The notes under the pieces were generated by a model that saw only the letters and a program-made list of their open reading frames with translations, was not told where the DNA came from and made no database searches. Source: an uncultured Peptoniphilus sp. (lineage in GTDB: Bacteria; Bacillota; Clostridia; Tissierellales; Peptoniphilaceae). From it: a stretch of 13,995 nt of DNA. Below, one piece after another: positions 1-7,699 of the stretch (position 1 is its first letter; every line of letters begins with the position of its first letter). The translations under genes were made by a program, and so were the position numbers. The DNA is taken from positions 1 through 13,995 of the forward strand of contig NZ_CAMILN010000042.1 of the NCBI RefSeq assembly GCF_946222045.1, written 5' to 3'.

Positions 1-60
1 AGAAAATATAAATTCTCTCTGGTATTAGGTCCAACTTTATGGGGTCACCACATTTCTACC
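1..60. mobile_element. Outer end of an IS3-family (IS150-like) insertion sequence, partial
   Basis: Positions 32-51 read GTCCAACTTTATGGGGTCAC and are followed by CACA. On the minus strand this is TGTGGTGACCCC followed by an A-rich stretch and GTTGGACC. That resembles the terminal inverted repeats of IS150-group IS3 elements as I remember them: a 5' TG, then ACCCC, A-rich DNA and GTTGGAC. The reading frame just inside it (starting at position 2) closes with a stop at about 29-31, as expected for the tail of a transposase lying off the window. Only one end is visible, so element identity, completeness and target duplication cannot be judged. The putative end lies about 30 bp from the stop of the PLD gene. 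Confidence 0.45.
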
Positions 61-83
61 GTGATTTTTTAATGTTTAAATTT

Positions 84-1484
84 TTACCAGGTGCAGAGGC
101 CTGTTTTTTCTTGGATTTTCCAGAGAATCCTCATAAAGAATCTACTTTCATAAAAGTCTTCGATAGGTAAGGTGTAATCGCCATCTTCGTTATTCCAAAT
201 TCTTGCGTAGTAGTCTCTCATCTCTTTCGTCATAGGAGAATCTTTTTCCATTTCCACTGCAAGATTTGTCTCAAGGTTAAAGTTATCCAGGTTTCTCCTT
301 GTGTAGTTGGCTGATCCAAGGATGGCAAGTGAATCCTTGTCCTTGAAGTCAAAGTAAATGAATTTTGTGTGGAACTGCTCGCCAGATGTTTGGTACCAGC
401 GAATATTTATGTCTGGATAGTCTTCCTTTAATTCACTAAGGGCAGGTCTATTGGGAGAACCATTTTTTTCTAGGCCAAAGGCATCCTTATTTAAATCTGC
501 AATGATTTTTACATCAACACCACGCTTTGCAGCTTCACCAAGTTCTCTTAAAATCCTAAATTCTGATATATAAAAGATTCCAAGATTTATCTCGTCGCCC
601 TCTTTACTTTCCTTAATATTTTTTGAAATTTCATCATAAATTTTTCCTTCACTTATGACCTTTAACTTGTAAGGAGAAGTAACTTCTTCTACCTCAAAGT
701 TTTCGATAACTTTAGGGAGTTTTTCAAAAAATATAGATTCTGATTTAATTAAATCTTCCATGGACTTGCCATGAAAGGCAATCGCCACATTGGAGTGGTG
801 GGCTGATGGGTCGTGGGGATTTGCCGATGCAACCAGGGCTTCCTTTTCTGAAATCAGGACCTTCCTGTGGTTGCCCTTGAAGTTGGCAAGTTTTAAAATT
901 GACCTAACATTTACCTTGTCGGCATCCTTGTCAAAAAAGTTTTTGATCCAGCCGCCTCCAGATGTTCCAAACCACTGGAGATAAGCCCTGTAAATCCCAG
1001 ATACAAGGGCATTGGAGTCACGCATCTTGTTTAGGTCAGTGACCACCACTTCAATTCCATTTTCACGAAGTCTTTTTAGATTATCTTCTTCATAGGCCCC
1101 GTAAAAATTATTTATGGGGTCTGTGACAAATAAAATTGGCATGTCAGGATTTTCCTTCTTCTTTGAAATTAAGAGGTCTGTCATCTCTTCCACTTGACTT
1201 GGGAAGGTCATGGAGTCTGGGTACTCGTCGTTAAAGAGGAAGAAGTCCAGCATGAGAAAGTCCTGGGCATTTTTGATAAGTTCCATTTCTCGCTTAAAAA
1301 TCCTCTTCTCGTGAATCCTCTTTCCATCCTTTAAGTAGGTCAAGTCATATAGAAACTCGCAGTCAGCATCCTTAAAGTCTGATGACAGGTTGGTGCCAGG
1401 GGGATTTTTTGTATTCAAGCTGTATAAAATTGGAATAATAATAAGTAGTAATATAAGTATCATAATTTTCTTTTTCTTTTTCAA
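84..1484 (-). CDS. Membrane-anchored phospholipase D-like protein
   Basis: This is a PLD-superfamily protein, expected to cleave or transfer at phosphodiester bonds (phospholipids or nucleic acid); the substrate is unknown. A lysine run and one hydrophobic segment (about residues 8-22 from this start) form an uncleaved anchor or signal, so the catalytic part is probably outside the membrane. Two HKD-like motifs are visible, numbered from a TTG at 1496. The first is H210-x-K212 with Glu217 where Asp is usual, followed by SANPHD. The second is H376-T-K378 with D383, followed by GSANYT. Two motifs in one chain suit a pseudo-dimeric active site. Start choice: the longest frame begins at TTG 1496 with no ribosome site. 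GGAGAAG lies 6 nt ahead of TTG 1484, which gives 466 aa. It sits 3' of the 139-aa gene at 1505-1924 and is probably cotranscribed with it. A cardiolipin synthase is less likely because the N-terminus has only one membrane segment. Confidence 0.85.
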   Translation of the reverse strand: MKKKKKIMILILLLIIIPILYSLNTKNPPGTNLSSDFKDADCEFLYDLTYLKDGKRIHEKRIFKREMELIKNAQDFLMLDFFLFNDEYPDSMTFPSQVEEMTDLLISKKKENPDMPILFVTDPINNFYGAYEEDNLKRLRENGIEVVVTDLNKMRDSNALVSGIYRAYLQWFGTSGGGWIKNFFDKDADKVNVRSILKLANFKGNHRKVLISEKEALVASANPHDPSAHHSNVAIAFHGKSMEDLIKSESIFFEKLPKVIENFEVEEVTSPYKLKVISEGKIYDEISKNIKESKEGDEINLGIFYISEFRILRELGEAAKRGVDVKIIADLNKDAFGLEKNGSPNRPALSELKEDYPDINIRWYQTSGEQFHTKFIYFDFKDKDSLAILGSANYTRRNLDNFNLETNLAVEMEKDSPMTKEMRDYYARIWNNEDGDYTLPIEDFYESRFFMRILWKIQEKTGLCTW

Positions 1485-1504
1485 AATCTTCTCCAAAAAT
1501 TAAA

Positions 1505-1924
1505 TTAGTTTGTGGGAATAAGGTCTTGGACTCTTGTCCCGAGCTTTCCATAAACTCTGTTAAATTTAATATAATATTTTCCTGTGTTTTTATATCTAAT
1601 ATAAAAAGATATCTCTTCTCCGTTTCTTAAATTTTCATTTTTACTCCACTCAATGCTTGGATTGTGAAGGATCTTTTCTATCTCTTCTCTGTCCTTCTCA
1701 TTTTTTAAACTTACAATTTTTGGATATTCAAGGATTTCTATCTCAGCCTTGCCAGATCCATCGTAGCCAGTGAAGTGAAACTGAATTGTGAGAGGATCCA
1801 TGTTCACATAGGCGTCAGGTTTTCTTAGCTTTAAATGATAAAAGCAAGTAGAAAATATTATTAAGATTGCAAAAATTATAAAAAACGTAATTCTTTTCTT
1901 TGAGTTAATCTTTTTATTCTTCAT
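1505..1924 (-). CDS. Single-pass membrane-anchored protein of unknown function
   Basis: I do not recognise this 139-aa protein as a named family. A basic N-terminus (KNKKINSKKR) precedes one hydrophobic helix at about residues 11-28, leaving roughly 110 residues probably outside the membrane. The Cys at 27 follows FST, a poor lipobox, so a lipoprotein is possible but weakly supported. The segment GYDGSGKAEIEI (about 53-64) resembles a GYDGxG motif I associate with secreted Firmicute proteins of unknown function; that link is from memory. The remainder is charged and looks beta-rich. The start is well set by AAAGGAGG five bases before the ATG. It is the first gene of a two-gene operon with the PLD-like gene, and the two frames are 8-20 bp apart depending on the PLD start. 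A shared envelope role is inference. Confidence 0.75.
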   Translation of the reverse strand: MKNKKINSKKRITFFIIFAILIIFSTCFYHLKLRKPDAYVNMDPLTIQFHFTGYDGSGKAEIEILEYPKIVSLKNEKDREEIEKILHNPSIEWSKNENLRNGEEISFYIRYKNTGKYYIKFNRVYGKLGTRVQDLIPTN

Positions 1925-1942
1925 AGATTCCTCCTTTGTTCT

Positions 1943-1951
1943 ATTATATCA
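1943..1951 (-). promoter_or_regulatory. Extended -10 promoter for the 139-aa/PLD operon
   Basis: On the minus strand the sequence is TGATATAAT, an extended -10 (TGn plus a perfect TATAAT), with no convincing -35; TTTACA lies 20 bp upstream, which is too far. Transcription would begin near 1936, placing AAAGGAGG (1930-1937) at the very 5' end of a leader of about 12 nt. Confidence 0.6.
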
Positions 1952-1995
1952 AAGTTTTAAGACTAACTTGTAAATAAAAATTTACACAAAATAAA

Positions 1996-2024
1996 TTGAC
2001 AAGTGTTATGGACTGTTATATAGT
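1996..2024 (+). promoter_or_regulatory. Promoter of the GntR-ABC operon
   Basis: A perfect -35 TTGACA (1996-2001), a 17-bp spacer and TATAGT (2019-2024) make the best sigma-A promoter in the window. The predicted start near 2031 gives a leader of about 15 nt with AAGGAGG at 2035-2041. A promoter this strong ahead of a repressor gene fits autorepression. Confidence 0.8.
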
Positions 2025-2030
2025 GTTATG
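2002..2030 (+). promoter_or_regulatory. Candidate operator: direct repeat AGTGTTATG and a dyad over the -10
   Basis: AGTGTTATG occurs at 2002-2010 and again at 2022-2030, 20 bp apart (about two helical turns). One copy follows the -35 and the other overlaps the -10 and the start region. Between them ACT (2012-2014) and AGT (2022-2024) form the arms of an imperfect 13-bp dyad. GntR proteins bind as dimers near their own promoters, so this is the likely site for the protein encoded at 2046. Which of the two patterns is recognised cannot be told from sequence. Confidence 0.5.
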
Positions 2031-2045
2031 CAATAAGGAGGCAAA

Positions 2046-2435
2046 ATGAAAATTATTTTAATAAATGGATCCTCAGTTCCTCTTTATGAACAGATAAAGA
2101 ATGCTATAAAAGAAAATATCTTAAAAAACAAGGTTGAAGAAGGAGAGCAGCTTCCTTCTGTGAGGACTCTTTCCAAGGACCTAAAGGTCAGCATATTGAC
2201 AGTGAAAAAGGCCTACGACGAACTAGAAGAAGAAGGCTTTGTTGAGTCTAGGCAGGGTCTTGGGACCTTTGTGGCAGGCAAAGACTCAGAGGTCAAGAGA
2301 GAAGAAATGCAAAAGGAATTGGAAAATCACTTGCAAGAAGCCATAAAATTATCTGTCGATTTAGATTTAGATAAGGAAACAATTTTGGAATTATTTGAAT
2401 TTTTATACAAGGAGGGCTTAGACTATGACGAATAA
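2046..2435 (+). CDS. GntR-family transcriptional regulator, YtrA-like
   Basis: This 129-aa protein has a winged helix-turn-helix at about residues 10-77: PLYEQIKNAI, then GEQLPSVRTLSKDLKVS, KAYDELEEEGFVESRQGLGTF. A short acidic helical tail of about 50 residues replaces the large effector domain of FadR/HutC types. That small architecture, with ABC transporter genes directly behind, is characteristic of the YtrA subfamily, which represses its own transporter operon and often responds to cell-wall or membrane stress. The ligand is unknown. AAGGAGG four bases before the ATG fixes the start. Its last 11 bases overlap the start of the ATPase gene, implying translational coupling. Confidence 0.92.
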   Translation: MKIILINGSSVPLYEQIKNAIKENILKNKVEEGEQLPSVRTLSKDLKVSILTVKKAYDELEEEGFVESRQGLGTFVAGKDSEVKREEMQKELENHLQEAIKLSVDLDLDKETILELFEFLYKEGLDYDE

Positions 2436-3267
2436 AATTGAAGTTAAAAATTTAAAAAAAGCTTATGACAATTTTGTCCTTGGGGAAAATTCCTTTGATA
2501 TAAAAGAGGGATTTATCACTGGATTTATTGGAAAAAACGGAATGGGAAAGACAACAACTATAAAATCTCTCTTGTCCCTAATAAATTATGATGGAGAAGT
2601 ATTTGTGGACGGAGAAGATGCAAGGAATTTAAATTATCTTCAAGATGTTGGGATAATTATGGACGATTCCTTCTTGTCAAAAGACTGGAAAATTTCTATG
2701 GTCAATGAAGCTATGAAGTGTGGCTATGAAAATTGGCAGGAAGAAAAGTTTTTTGAATATATCAAAAAATTTGGAATAGAAAAAGATAAAAAAGTTAAGG
2801 AACTATCTCGTGGAATGAAGATAAAACTTATGCTTTCTATTGCCCTTTCTCACCAGGCAAATCTCTTGATATTAGATGAGCCAACAAGTGGACTTGACCC
2901 AAGTATGCGAGATGAACTCACAGATATTTTAAAAGACTTTGTGGAAGATGAAAATAACACAGTACTTTTTTCTACCCACATAACTGAAGACCTAGACAGG
3001 ATTGCCGATTATATAATTTTTATCGACGATGGAAAAATAATTGATTCATCTAGTAAGGAAGAATTCTTGGAAAAATATTTGGTTCTAAAGGGTGGACCAG
3101 AGGATAAGGACCTCTTGAAAAATTTTGACGTCCTTGGTATAAAATCAAACTCAACTTCTTTTGAGGCCCTTGTAAAAGACCTTGAGAGAGAAAATATTTC
3201 AGAGGACTTATTTGTTGAAGAGCCAGATATTAATAAAATTTTAGTTTTATATGGGAGGAAGAAATGA
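2425..3267 (+). CDS. ABC transporter ATP-binding protein (YtrB/EcsA-like)
   Basis: This is the nucleotide-binding subunit of an ABC transporter, 280 aa. Visible motifs are Walker A GKNGMGKT (36-43), signature LSRGM (127-131, a variant of LSGGQ), Walker B LLILDE with catalytic Glu152, D-loop SGLD, and switch His195 in FSTH. The usual Q-loop glutamine region reads GIIMDDS, so the Gln is not obvious; this is common in the YtrB-type group. A C-terminal extension of about 70 residues follows the core. GGAGG at 2411-2415, inside the repressor gene, serves the ATG at 2425. The stop overlaps the permease start (ATGA), so the three products should be made in balanced amounts. The substrate is unknown; YtrA-linked systems are usually associated with drug or envelope-stress response. 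Confidence 0.92.
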   Translation: MTNKIEVKNLKKAYDNFVLGENSFDIKEGFITGFIGKNGMGKTTTIKSLLSLINYDGEVFVDGEDARNLNYLQDVGIIMDDSFLSKDWKISMVNEAMKCGYENWQEEKFFEYIKKFGIEKDKKVKELSRGMKIKLMLSIALSHQANLLILDEPTSGLDPSMRDELTDILKDFVEDENNTVLFSTHITEDLDRIADYIIFIDDGKIIDSSSKEEFLEKYLVLKGGPEDKDLLKNFDVLGIKSNSTSFEALVKDLERENISEDLFVEEPDINKILVLYGRKK

Positions 3268-3917
3268 AAGATATAAAGAAGATTGTAAACTTAGACTATA
3301 TTTCCATAAAACCCTACTTTACCCTCAAAAATTTAATAATAATGATTTGTTTGTACTTGGTCTACTTCTTTATAACAAGTAATCCCTTGACTGCAAACTC
3401 AGCAATCCTCATATTTTCTATAGTTTATTCTTCATATCCCTTTTTAATAGGAGAAGAAGCAGGGATCGACAGTCTCTATAGGATCTTTGGCATAAAATCT
3501 GAAAAAGTTGTCCTAGGTAGGTATGTCTTTGCCTTAATTTTATTTATCTTTGCCCTATTAATAAGCATAGTTTTCTCCATAATTTTTTCTTTCTTTGTTA
3601 AGACCGCTGACATAAGAGAGTTTTTGGCGACAAGTTTAGCTTATCTCCTAGTCTATTTAGTTTTTATTTCCCTTAAGTATCCACTTTATTTTAAGTTTGG
3701 ATACAAGAAGGCTAAGTCCATTTCGGCTTTAACTTTTGTTTTAATTGGTCTACTTTCTTTTCTTGTCATGGCTTTAAAGGATTCTTTAAATGACTTATTT
3801 ATATTTATGGAAAACAATATTTTTATGACTTTACTAATTTCACTATTACTAGTTTTGCTAATAGTATTCATGTCTATAAAAGTTTCACAAAAATTTTATA
3901 AAAATAGAGATTTCTAA
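3264..3917 (+). CDS. ABC-2 type transporter permease
   Basis: This 217-aa integral membrane protein has about six hydrophobic segments (roughly 24-38, 44-62, 84-112, 119-145, 152-170, 183-207) and a short cytoplasmic N-terminus. Size and layout fit the ABC-2 membrane-subunit families that pair with YtrB-like ATPases. The segment EEAGIDSLYRIFGIKS between the second and third helices resembles the cytoplasmic coupling loop seen in this group, with an acidic and aromatic patch before the gained helix. It starts within the ATGA overlap of the ATPase gene and ends just before a strong terminator, so it closes the operon. With one ATPase and one permease, the working complex would be a homodimer of each. 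No substrate can be assigned. Confidence 0.85.
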   Translation: MKDIKKIVNLDYISIKPYFTLKNLIIMICLYLVYFFITSNPLTANSAILIFSIVYSSYPFLIGEEAGIDSLYRIFGIKSEKVVLGRYVFALILFIFALLISIVFSIIFSFFVKTADIREFLATSLAYLLVYLVFISLKYPLYFKFGYKKAKSISALTFVLIGLLSFLVMALKDSLNDLFIFMENNIFMTLLISLLLVLLIVFMSIKVSQKFYKNRDF

Positions 3918-3923
3918 AAAAAT

Positions 3924-3956
3924 AAGGTGTTGGAAAAAATCCAGCACCTTTTTCTT
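3924..3956. terminator. Bidirectional intrinsic terminator
   Basis: A stem AAGGTGTTGG (3924-3933) pairs with CCAGCACCTT (3941-3950), with one T-G wobble and a 7-base loop. TTTTTCTTTT follows on the plus strand and TTATTTTTTT on the minus strand. It ends the GntR-ABC operon and, in reverse, the convergent exporter operon. Confidence 0.9.
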
Positions 3957-3966
3957 TTATAAAATT

Positions 3967-5811
3967 TTATTCGTCGAAGCCACCTGTGTAGAGCTTGTAA
4001 TAGATTCCCTTTTGTTCAAGTAGGTCAGCATGGTCGCCTCTTTCGACTATCTCGCCGTTTTCCAAGACGATAATAACGTCTGAATTCATAATTGTTGAGA
4101 GCCTGTGGGCAATGACAAAGGTTGTTCTGCCCTTCATGATTTGGTCCATGCCTTCTTGGACAATTTTTTCTGTACGAGAGTCAATTGACGATGTTGCCTC
4201 GTCTAGGATCATAACTGGTGGGTTGTAGATTTCTGCTCTTGCAATAGATAGGAGCTGCATTTGCCCTTCAGATAGTTCGCCACCTGAACCAGATATCATG
4301 GTGTCATAACCATCCTTTAGGTTCTTGATAAAGTCGTGGGCGTTAGTCCTCTTTGCAACTGCAATAGTTTTTTCCGTGTCCACATCTTCCACAGAATAAT
4401 TTATATTTTCTGCAATTGTACCTGTAAAGAGGTGGGTGTCTTGGAGAACCATGCCAAGAGAGGAACGAAGGTGGTCCTTCCTAATCCTTCTTATGTCTAT
4501 GCCATCAAAGGTGATTTCTCCACTGTCGATTTCATAAAACCTATTTATAAGGTTGGTAATAGTTGTCTTGCCGGCACCTGTTGCCCCTACAAAGGCAACC
4601 TTTTGGCCAGGTTTTGCATAGAGGTTTATATCTTTTAGGATTTTCTTCTTTCCATCGTAGGAGAAGTCAACATTTTTAAAGCGAATGTCTCCCAAGAGTT
4701 CTCTATACTCGTCAGTCTTAAGGTCGTGCCAATAATATTTTTCTTCTCTGTCAAGAACTTTTACAACTTTTTCAACTTCGCCAGAGTAGTCTTCTGGCTC
4801 AACTTCAAGGAAGTCAAAAATTCTTCTGGCACCTGCTATGGCAAGGACAACAGAGTTGATGTTACCACCAATTTGTCCCATGGGACCTGTTAAGGTTCTT
4901 GAAAGTTGCAGGAAGGAAGCCACCACTCCAACAGTGATGCCAAAGCCACCGTGAACTGCCATAAGGCCACCGATTAGGGCAAAGAGAATATACTGAAAGT
5001 TTCCAATCCCAAAAATTATTGGGAAGAGGAAGAGTCCCAGTCTATTGGCTATCATGGTGTTTTCCATGAGCTCTTCGTTGATGACCCTAAAGTCTTCTCT
5101 TGCATTGTCTTCGTGGTTAAAGACCTTTACAACTCTTAGGCCGTCAATCATCTCTTCAATGTAGCCGTTAGTCTTGGCAAGAGATTTTTGTTGGTTCAAG
5201 AAGAAGTGAGAAGACTTGCCACCAATTACATTCATGGTAAAAATCATAAGTCCCACTGTCAAAATTATTATCAGTGACAGGAAGAAGGACTGTGAAAACA
5301 TGGCGATTAGGACCATGATAATTGTCATGGCAGAGGACACAAAGGATGGGAAGGACTGGGCTATCATTTCCCCAAGAGCCCTAACATCATTTGTGTAGTA
5401 GGACATAATGTCTCCGTGACTATTCCCATCAAAGTAGGAGACAGGTAGGGATTGCATCTTCTTAAACATAGTCTTTCTCATTTCACCAAGAGTTGTTTCA
5501 GATATTGAAACCATAAGTCTTGAGTAGGTGAAGGAGCAAATAACCCCAATTCCCAAAAATATTCCCATCTTAATTAACATGGACAAGAGATTAGAAAAAT
5601 CTGGGTTTGAACTATTTACCAAGGGGATGATGTAGTCATCAATTAAAAATCTCATGAAAAGTGACACAGAAATTGTGGCAAAGGATGAAATTATTACCAT
5701 AAGGGCAACTCCTAGGAGTTTAAACTTATGCCTTTTAAAGATAAAGGAGAATAATTTTTTTGCCGCTTCCTTATTTTCAGGAGATGTAATTTTTGTCTTA
5801 TTCTTCTGCAT
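3967..5811 (-). CDS. Heterodimeric ABC exporter, subunit with the consensus catalytic residues
   Basis: This is a full half-transporter: six membrane helices in about residues 20-330, then an ATPase domain. From the ATG at 5811 (614 aa), Walker A GATGAGKT is near 409-416, signature LSEGQ near 513-517, Walker B ends ILD537 with catalytic Glu538, and switch His569 lies in AHR. The signature carries Glu in place of the first Gly. Its partner has the opposite defects, so this chain supplies the active Walker motifs while the partner supplies a normal signature. This is the arrangement known for LmrCD, BmrCD and TM287/288. Start choice: an in-frame ATG at 5841 has only weak AGGG ahead, while ATG 5811 follows GGTGAT at 4 nt and overlaps the upstream gene by 14 bp. 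Drug or lipid export is likely; the true substrate is unknown. Confidence 0.9.
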   Translation of the reverse strand: MQKNKTKITSPENKEAAKKLFSFIFKRHKFKLLGVALMVIISSFATISVSLFMRFLIDDYIIPLVNSSNPDFSNLLSMLIKMGIFLGIGVICSFTYSRLMVSISETTLGEMRKTMFKKMQSLPVSYFDGNSHGDIMSYYTNDVRALGEMIAQSFPSFVSSAMTIIMVLIAMFSQSFFLSLIIILTVGLMIFTMNVIGGKSSHFFLNQQKSLAKTNGYIEEMIDGLRVVKVFNHEDNAREDFRVINEELMENTMIANRLGLFLFPIIFGIGNFQYILFALIGGLMAVHGGFGITVGVVASFLQLSRTLTGPMGQIGGNINSVVLAIAGARRIFDFLEVEPEDYSGEVEKVVKVLDREEKYYWHDLKTDEYRELLGDIRFKNVDFSYDGKKKILKDINLYAKPGQKVAFVGATGAGKTTITNLINRFYEIDSGEITFDGIDIRRIRKDHLRSSLGMVLQDTHLFTGTIAENINYSVEDVDTEKTIAVAKRTNAHDFIKNLKDGYDTMISGSGGELSEGQMQLLSIARAEIYNPPVMILDEATSSIDSRTEKIVQEGMDQIMKGRTTFVIAHRLSTIMNSDVIIVLENGEIVERGDHADLLEQKGIYYKLYTGGFDE

Positions 5812-7534
5812 CAAAATCACCGTCACTTTCTTGAGTTTCATTAATTTCCCTATAGATTGGACTCTTTTCTATAAGTTCTTCGTGCCTTCCTATAGATTCA
5901 ATTTCTCCCAGGTCAAGGACTAGGGTGTAGTCAGTGTTCTTTAGGGACTTGATCTTTTGCGAAATCAAAATCTTTGTCATGTCTGGCCTTAAATTATTTA
6001 AAGAGGAAATTATTTTTTCTTCAGTCTTGTTATCAAGGGCAGAAGTTGAGTCGTCCATAATTAAAATCTTTGGATTCTTTAGGATTGACCTTGCAATGGA
6101 AATTCTCTGCCTTTGACCGCCTGAGAAGTTAGTTCCTCCTCTTTGGACTTTCATGTTTAGGTCCTTTTCAGGGTCGATGAAGTCGTCACAGGAAGCAATG
6201 TAAAGGGCTTCTTTTAACTCTTCATCAGTGAGGTCATCTCCAGCCCATTTTAGGTTTTCACGTAGGGTCCCTGTGAAGAGTTGATTTTTTTGTAAAACTA
6301 CAGATACCTGGTCACGAAGAGACTCTAAGTCATAGTCACGCACATCTTCTCCTCCAACATAGACAGTCCCCTTTGTTGGGTCAAAGAGCCTTGCAATAAG
6401 GCTAATGAGTGTAGACTTACCAGAACCTGTTGGTCCAATCATACCCACATAGTCGCCAGGATTTATCTTTAGATTAATATTTTTAAGGACTGACTTGTCC
6501 AGGTCCCCAGAATAAGAAAAGAAGACTTCATCAAAGACAATTTCTCCGTTTTTTACTTCCTTCACAGACTTTTCTGGGCTTACGATAGAAGGCTTAGTTG
6601 CAATAACTTCGTTGATACGTCTTATGGAGTTTCTCGCAATTGTAATTTGAACGAGAATCATAGACAGCATGAGAAGGGAAATTTGAATTTGAATTGCGTA
6701 AGTCACAAGTCCAGTAAGGGCTCCTGTTGTCATGTTTCCAGCCACAATAAAGTGACTTCCCAACCAGGCAATTAATATTGTCATGAGATAGGTTGAAAAG
6801 TTCATTAAAGGATTGGAAAAAGCTAGGAGCTTGGAAGCTTTGATGTAATTATTTTGTAGGTCATCAGAAACTTCGTTAAACTTCTGAATTTCCTTTTCTT
6901 CTTTTACAAAGGACTTAACCACACGAATAGCAGATAGGTTTTCTGACACATCTGTGTTGAGCTTGTCTGTAATCTTAAAAACTTTTTCAAAAATTGGGTA
7001 GGCTCCCTTTATTATAAGTCCCATCCCAATCCCTATTAGGGGGATGATAATAACAAAAGTTGGAGCTAGGTCCCTTGAAAGCCTAAAGGACATGATAAAG
7101 CAAAAGATTAGGGTAAGGGGCGAACGTATTGCCATCCTTATAGTCATTTGAAAGGCCATTTGCACTGATTGGACATCAGTTGTCATACGGGTAATAAGGG
7201 AACCAGACTTAAATTCATCCATGTTCTCAAAGGAAAAGTCTGTTATGTTTTCAAACATTGAGGCCCTCATATTTTTTGCAAGACCACTTGATGCTTTAGT
7301 TGCAAGAAAGCCTGAGATTAAGCCAGTGGCAAGAGAAATTCCCGCAGCAATAAATAAAATTATTCCGTACTTAATTATATTTTGAGAGGAGTTAACCAAG
7401 ATCCCCTGGTCTATTATTTTTGTCATGAAGAAGGGGATTGATGCGTTCATCAAGACCTCTAGCAAAACAAAAAAAGGCGAGAGCACAGCGTACTTTTTAT
7501 ACTCGCCTAGGTTATCGAAAATTACTTTTAACAT
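5798..7534 (-). CDS. Heterodimeric ABC exporter, subunit with degenerate catalytic site
   Basis: This half-transporter has 578 aa from the ATG at 7534. An N-terminal exporter membrane domain spans about 1-310, and the ATPase domain follows with Walker A GPTGSGKST (367-375), signature FSGGQ (470-474) and Walker B LIMDD. Asp495 stands where the catalytic Glu belongs, and Gln526 (SQK) replaces the switch His. Both substitutions are hallmarks of the non-hydrolysing site in heterodimeric exporters, so the gene is functional rather than broken. Start choice: TTG at 7570 would add 12 residues but lacks a ribosome site, whereas AGGAAG lies 8 nt before ATG 7534. It is the first gene of the two-gene operon, with its partner overlapping at the 3' end. 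The unrelated GntR operon is convergent, so regulation by that repressor is not implied. Confidence 0.9.
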   Translation of the reverse strand: MLKVIFDNLGEYKKYAVLSPFFVLLEVLMNASIPFFMTKIIDQGILVNSSQNIIKYGIILFIAAGISLATGLISGFLATKASSGLAKNMRASMFENITDFSFENMDEFKSGSLITRMTTDVQSVQMAFQMTIRMAIRSPLTLIFCFIMSFRLSRDLAPTFVIIIPLIGIGMGLIIKGAYPIFEKVFKITDKLNTDVSENLSAIRVVKSFVKEEKEIQKFNEVSDDLQNNYIKASKLLAFSNPLMNFSTYLMTILIAWLGSHFIVAGNMTTGALTGLVTYAIQIQISLLMLSMILVQITIARNSIRRINEVIATKPSIVSPEKSVKEVKNGEIVFDEVFFSYSGDLDKSVLKNINLKINPGDYVGMIGPTGSGKSTLISLIARLFDPTKGTVYVGGEDVRDYDLESLRDQVSVVLQKNQLFTGTLRENLKWAGDDLTDEELKEALYIASCDDFIDPEKDLNMKVQRGGTNFSGGQRQRISIARSILKNPKILIMDDSTSALDNKTEEKIISSLNNLRPDMTKILISQKIKSLKNTDYTLVLDLGEIESIGRHEELIEKSPIYREINETQESDGDFDAEE

Positions 7535-7615
7535 ATAACACTTCCTAAATATATATTTAACATAAGACAATTACCCAAAAAAGATTTATTAAATCTGATT
7601 TTGAAATTTTAACAG

Positions 7616-7621
7616 ATTATA
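7616..7621 (-). promoter_or_regulatory. Possible -10 of the ABC exporter operon
   Basis: A perfect minus-strand TATAAT lies about 82 bp upstream of the exporter start. No good -35 or exact TGn extension is present, although a TG lies one base further out than usual. The leader would be about 75 nt. Nothing else recognisable is seen in 7571-7688. Confidence 0.35.
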
Positions 7622-7699
7622 CTCAAGATTTACTCAAAGTATTTGTAATTATAAGATATTTGTAATAATATATAACTAACAAATATATGGAGGGATAAT

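Noticed and set aside
5812..5841. Longer start (ATG 5841) for the second ABC exporter subunit
   Set aside because: It would sit deeper in the upstream gene with only AGGG ahead; ATG 5811 has the better ribosome site and small overlap.
5795..7534. Loss of the catalytic Glu and switch His in the first exporter subunit taken as a decayed gene
   Set aside because: The partner carries the complementary signature change, the known pattern of functional heterodimers, and the frame is intact.
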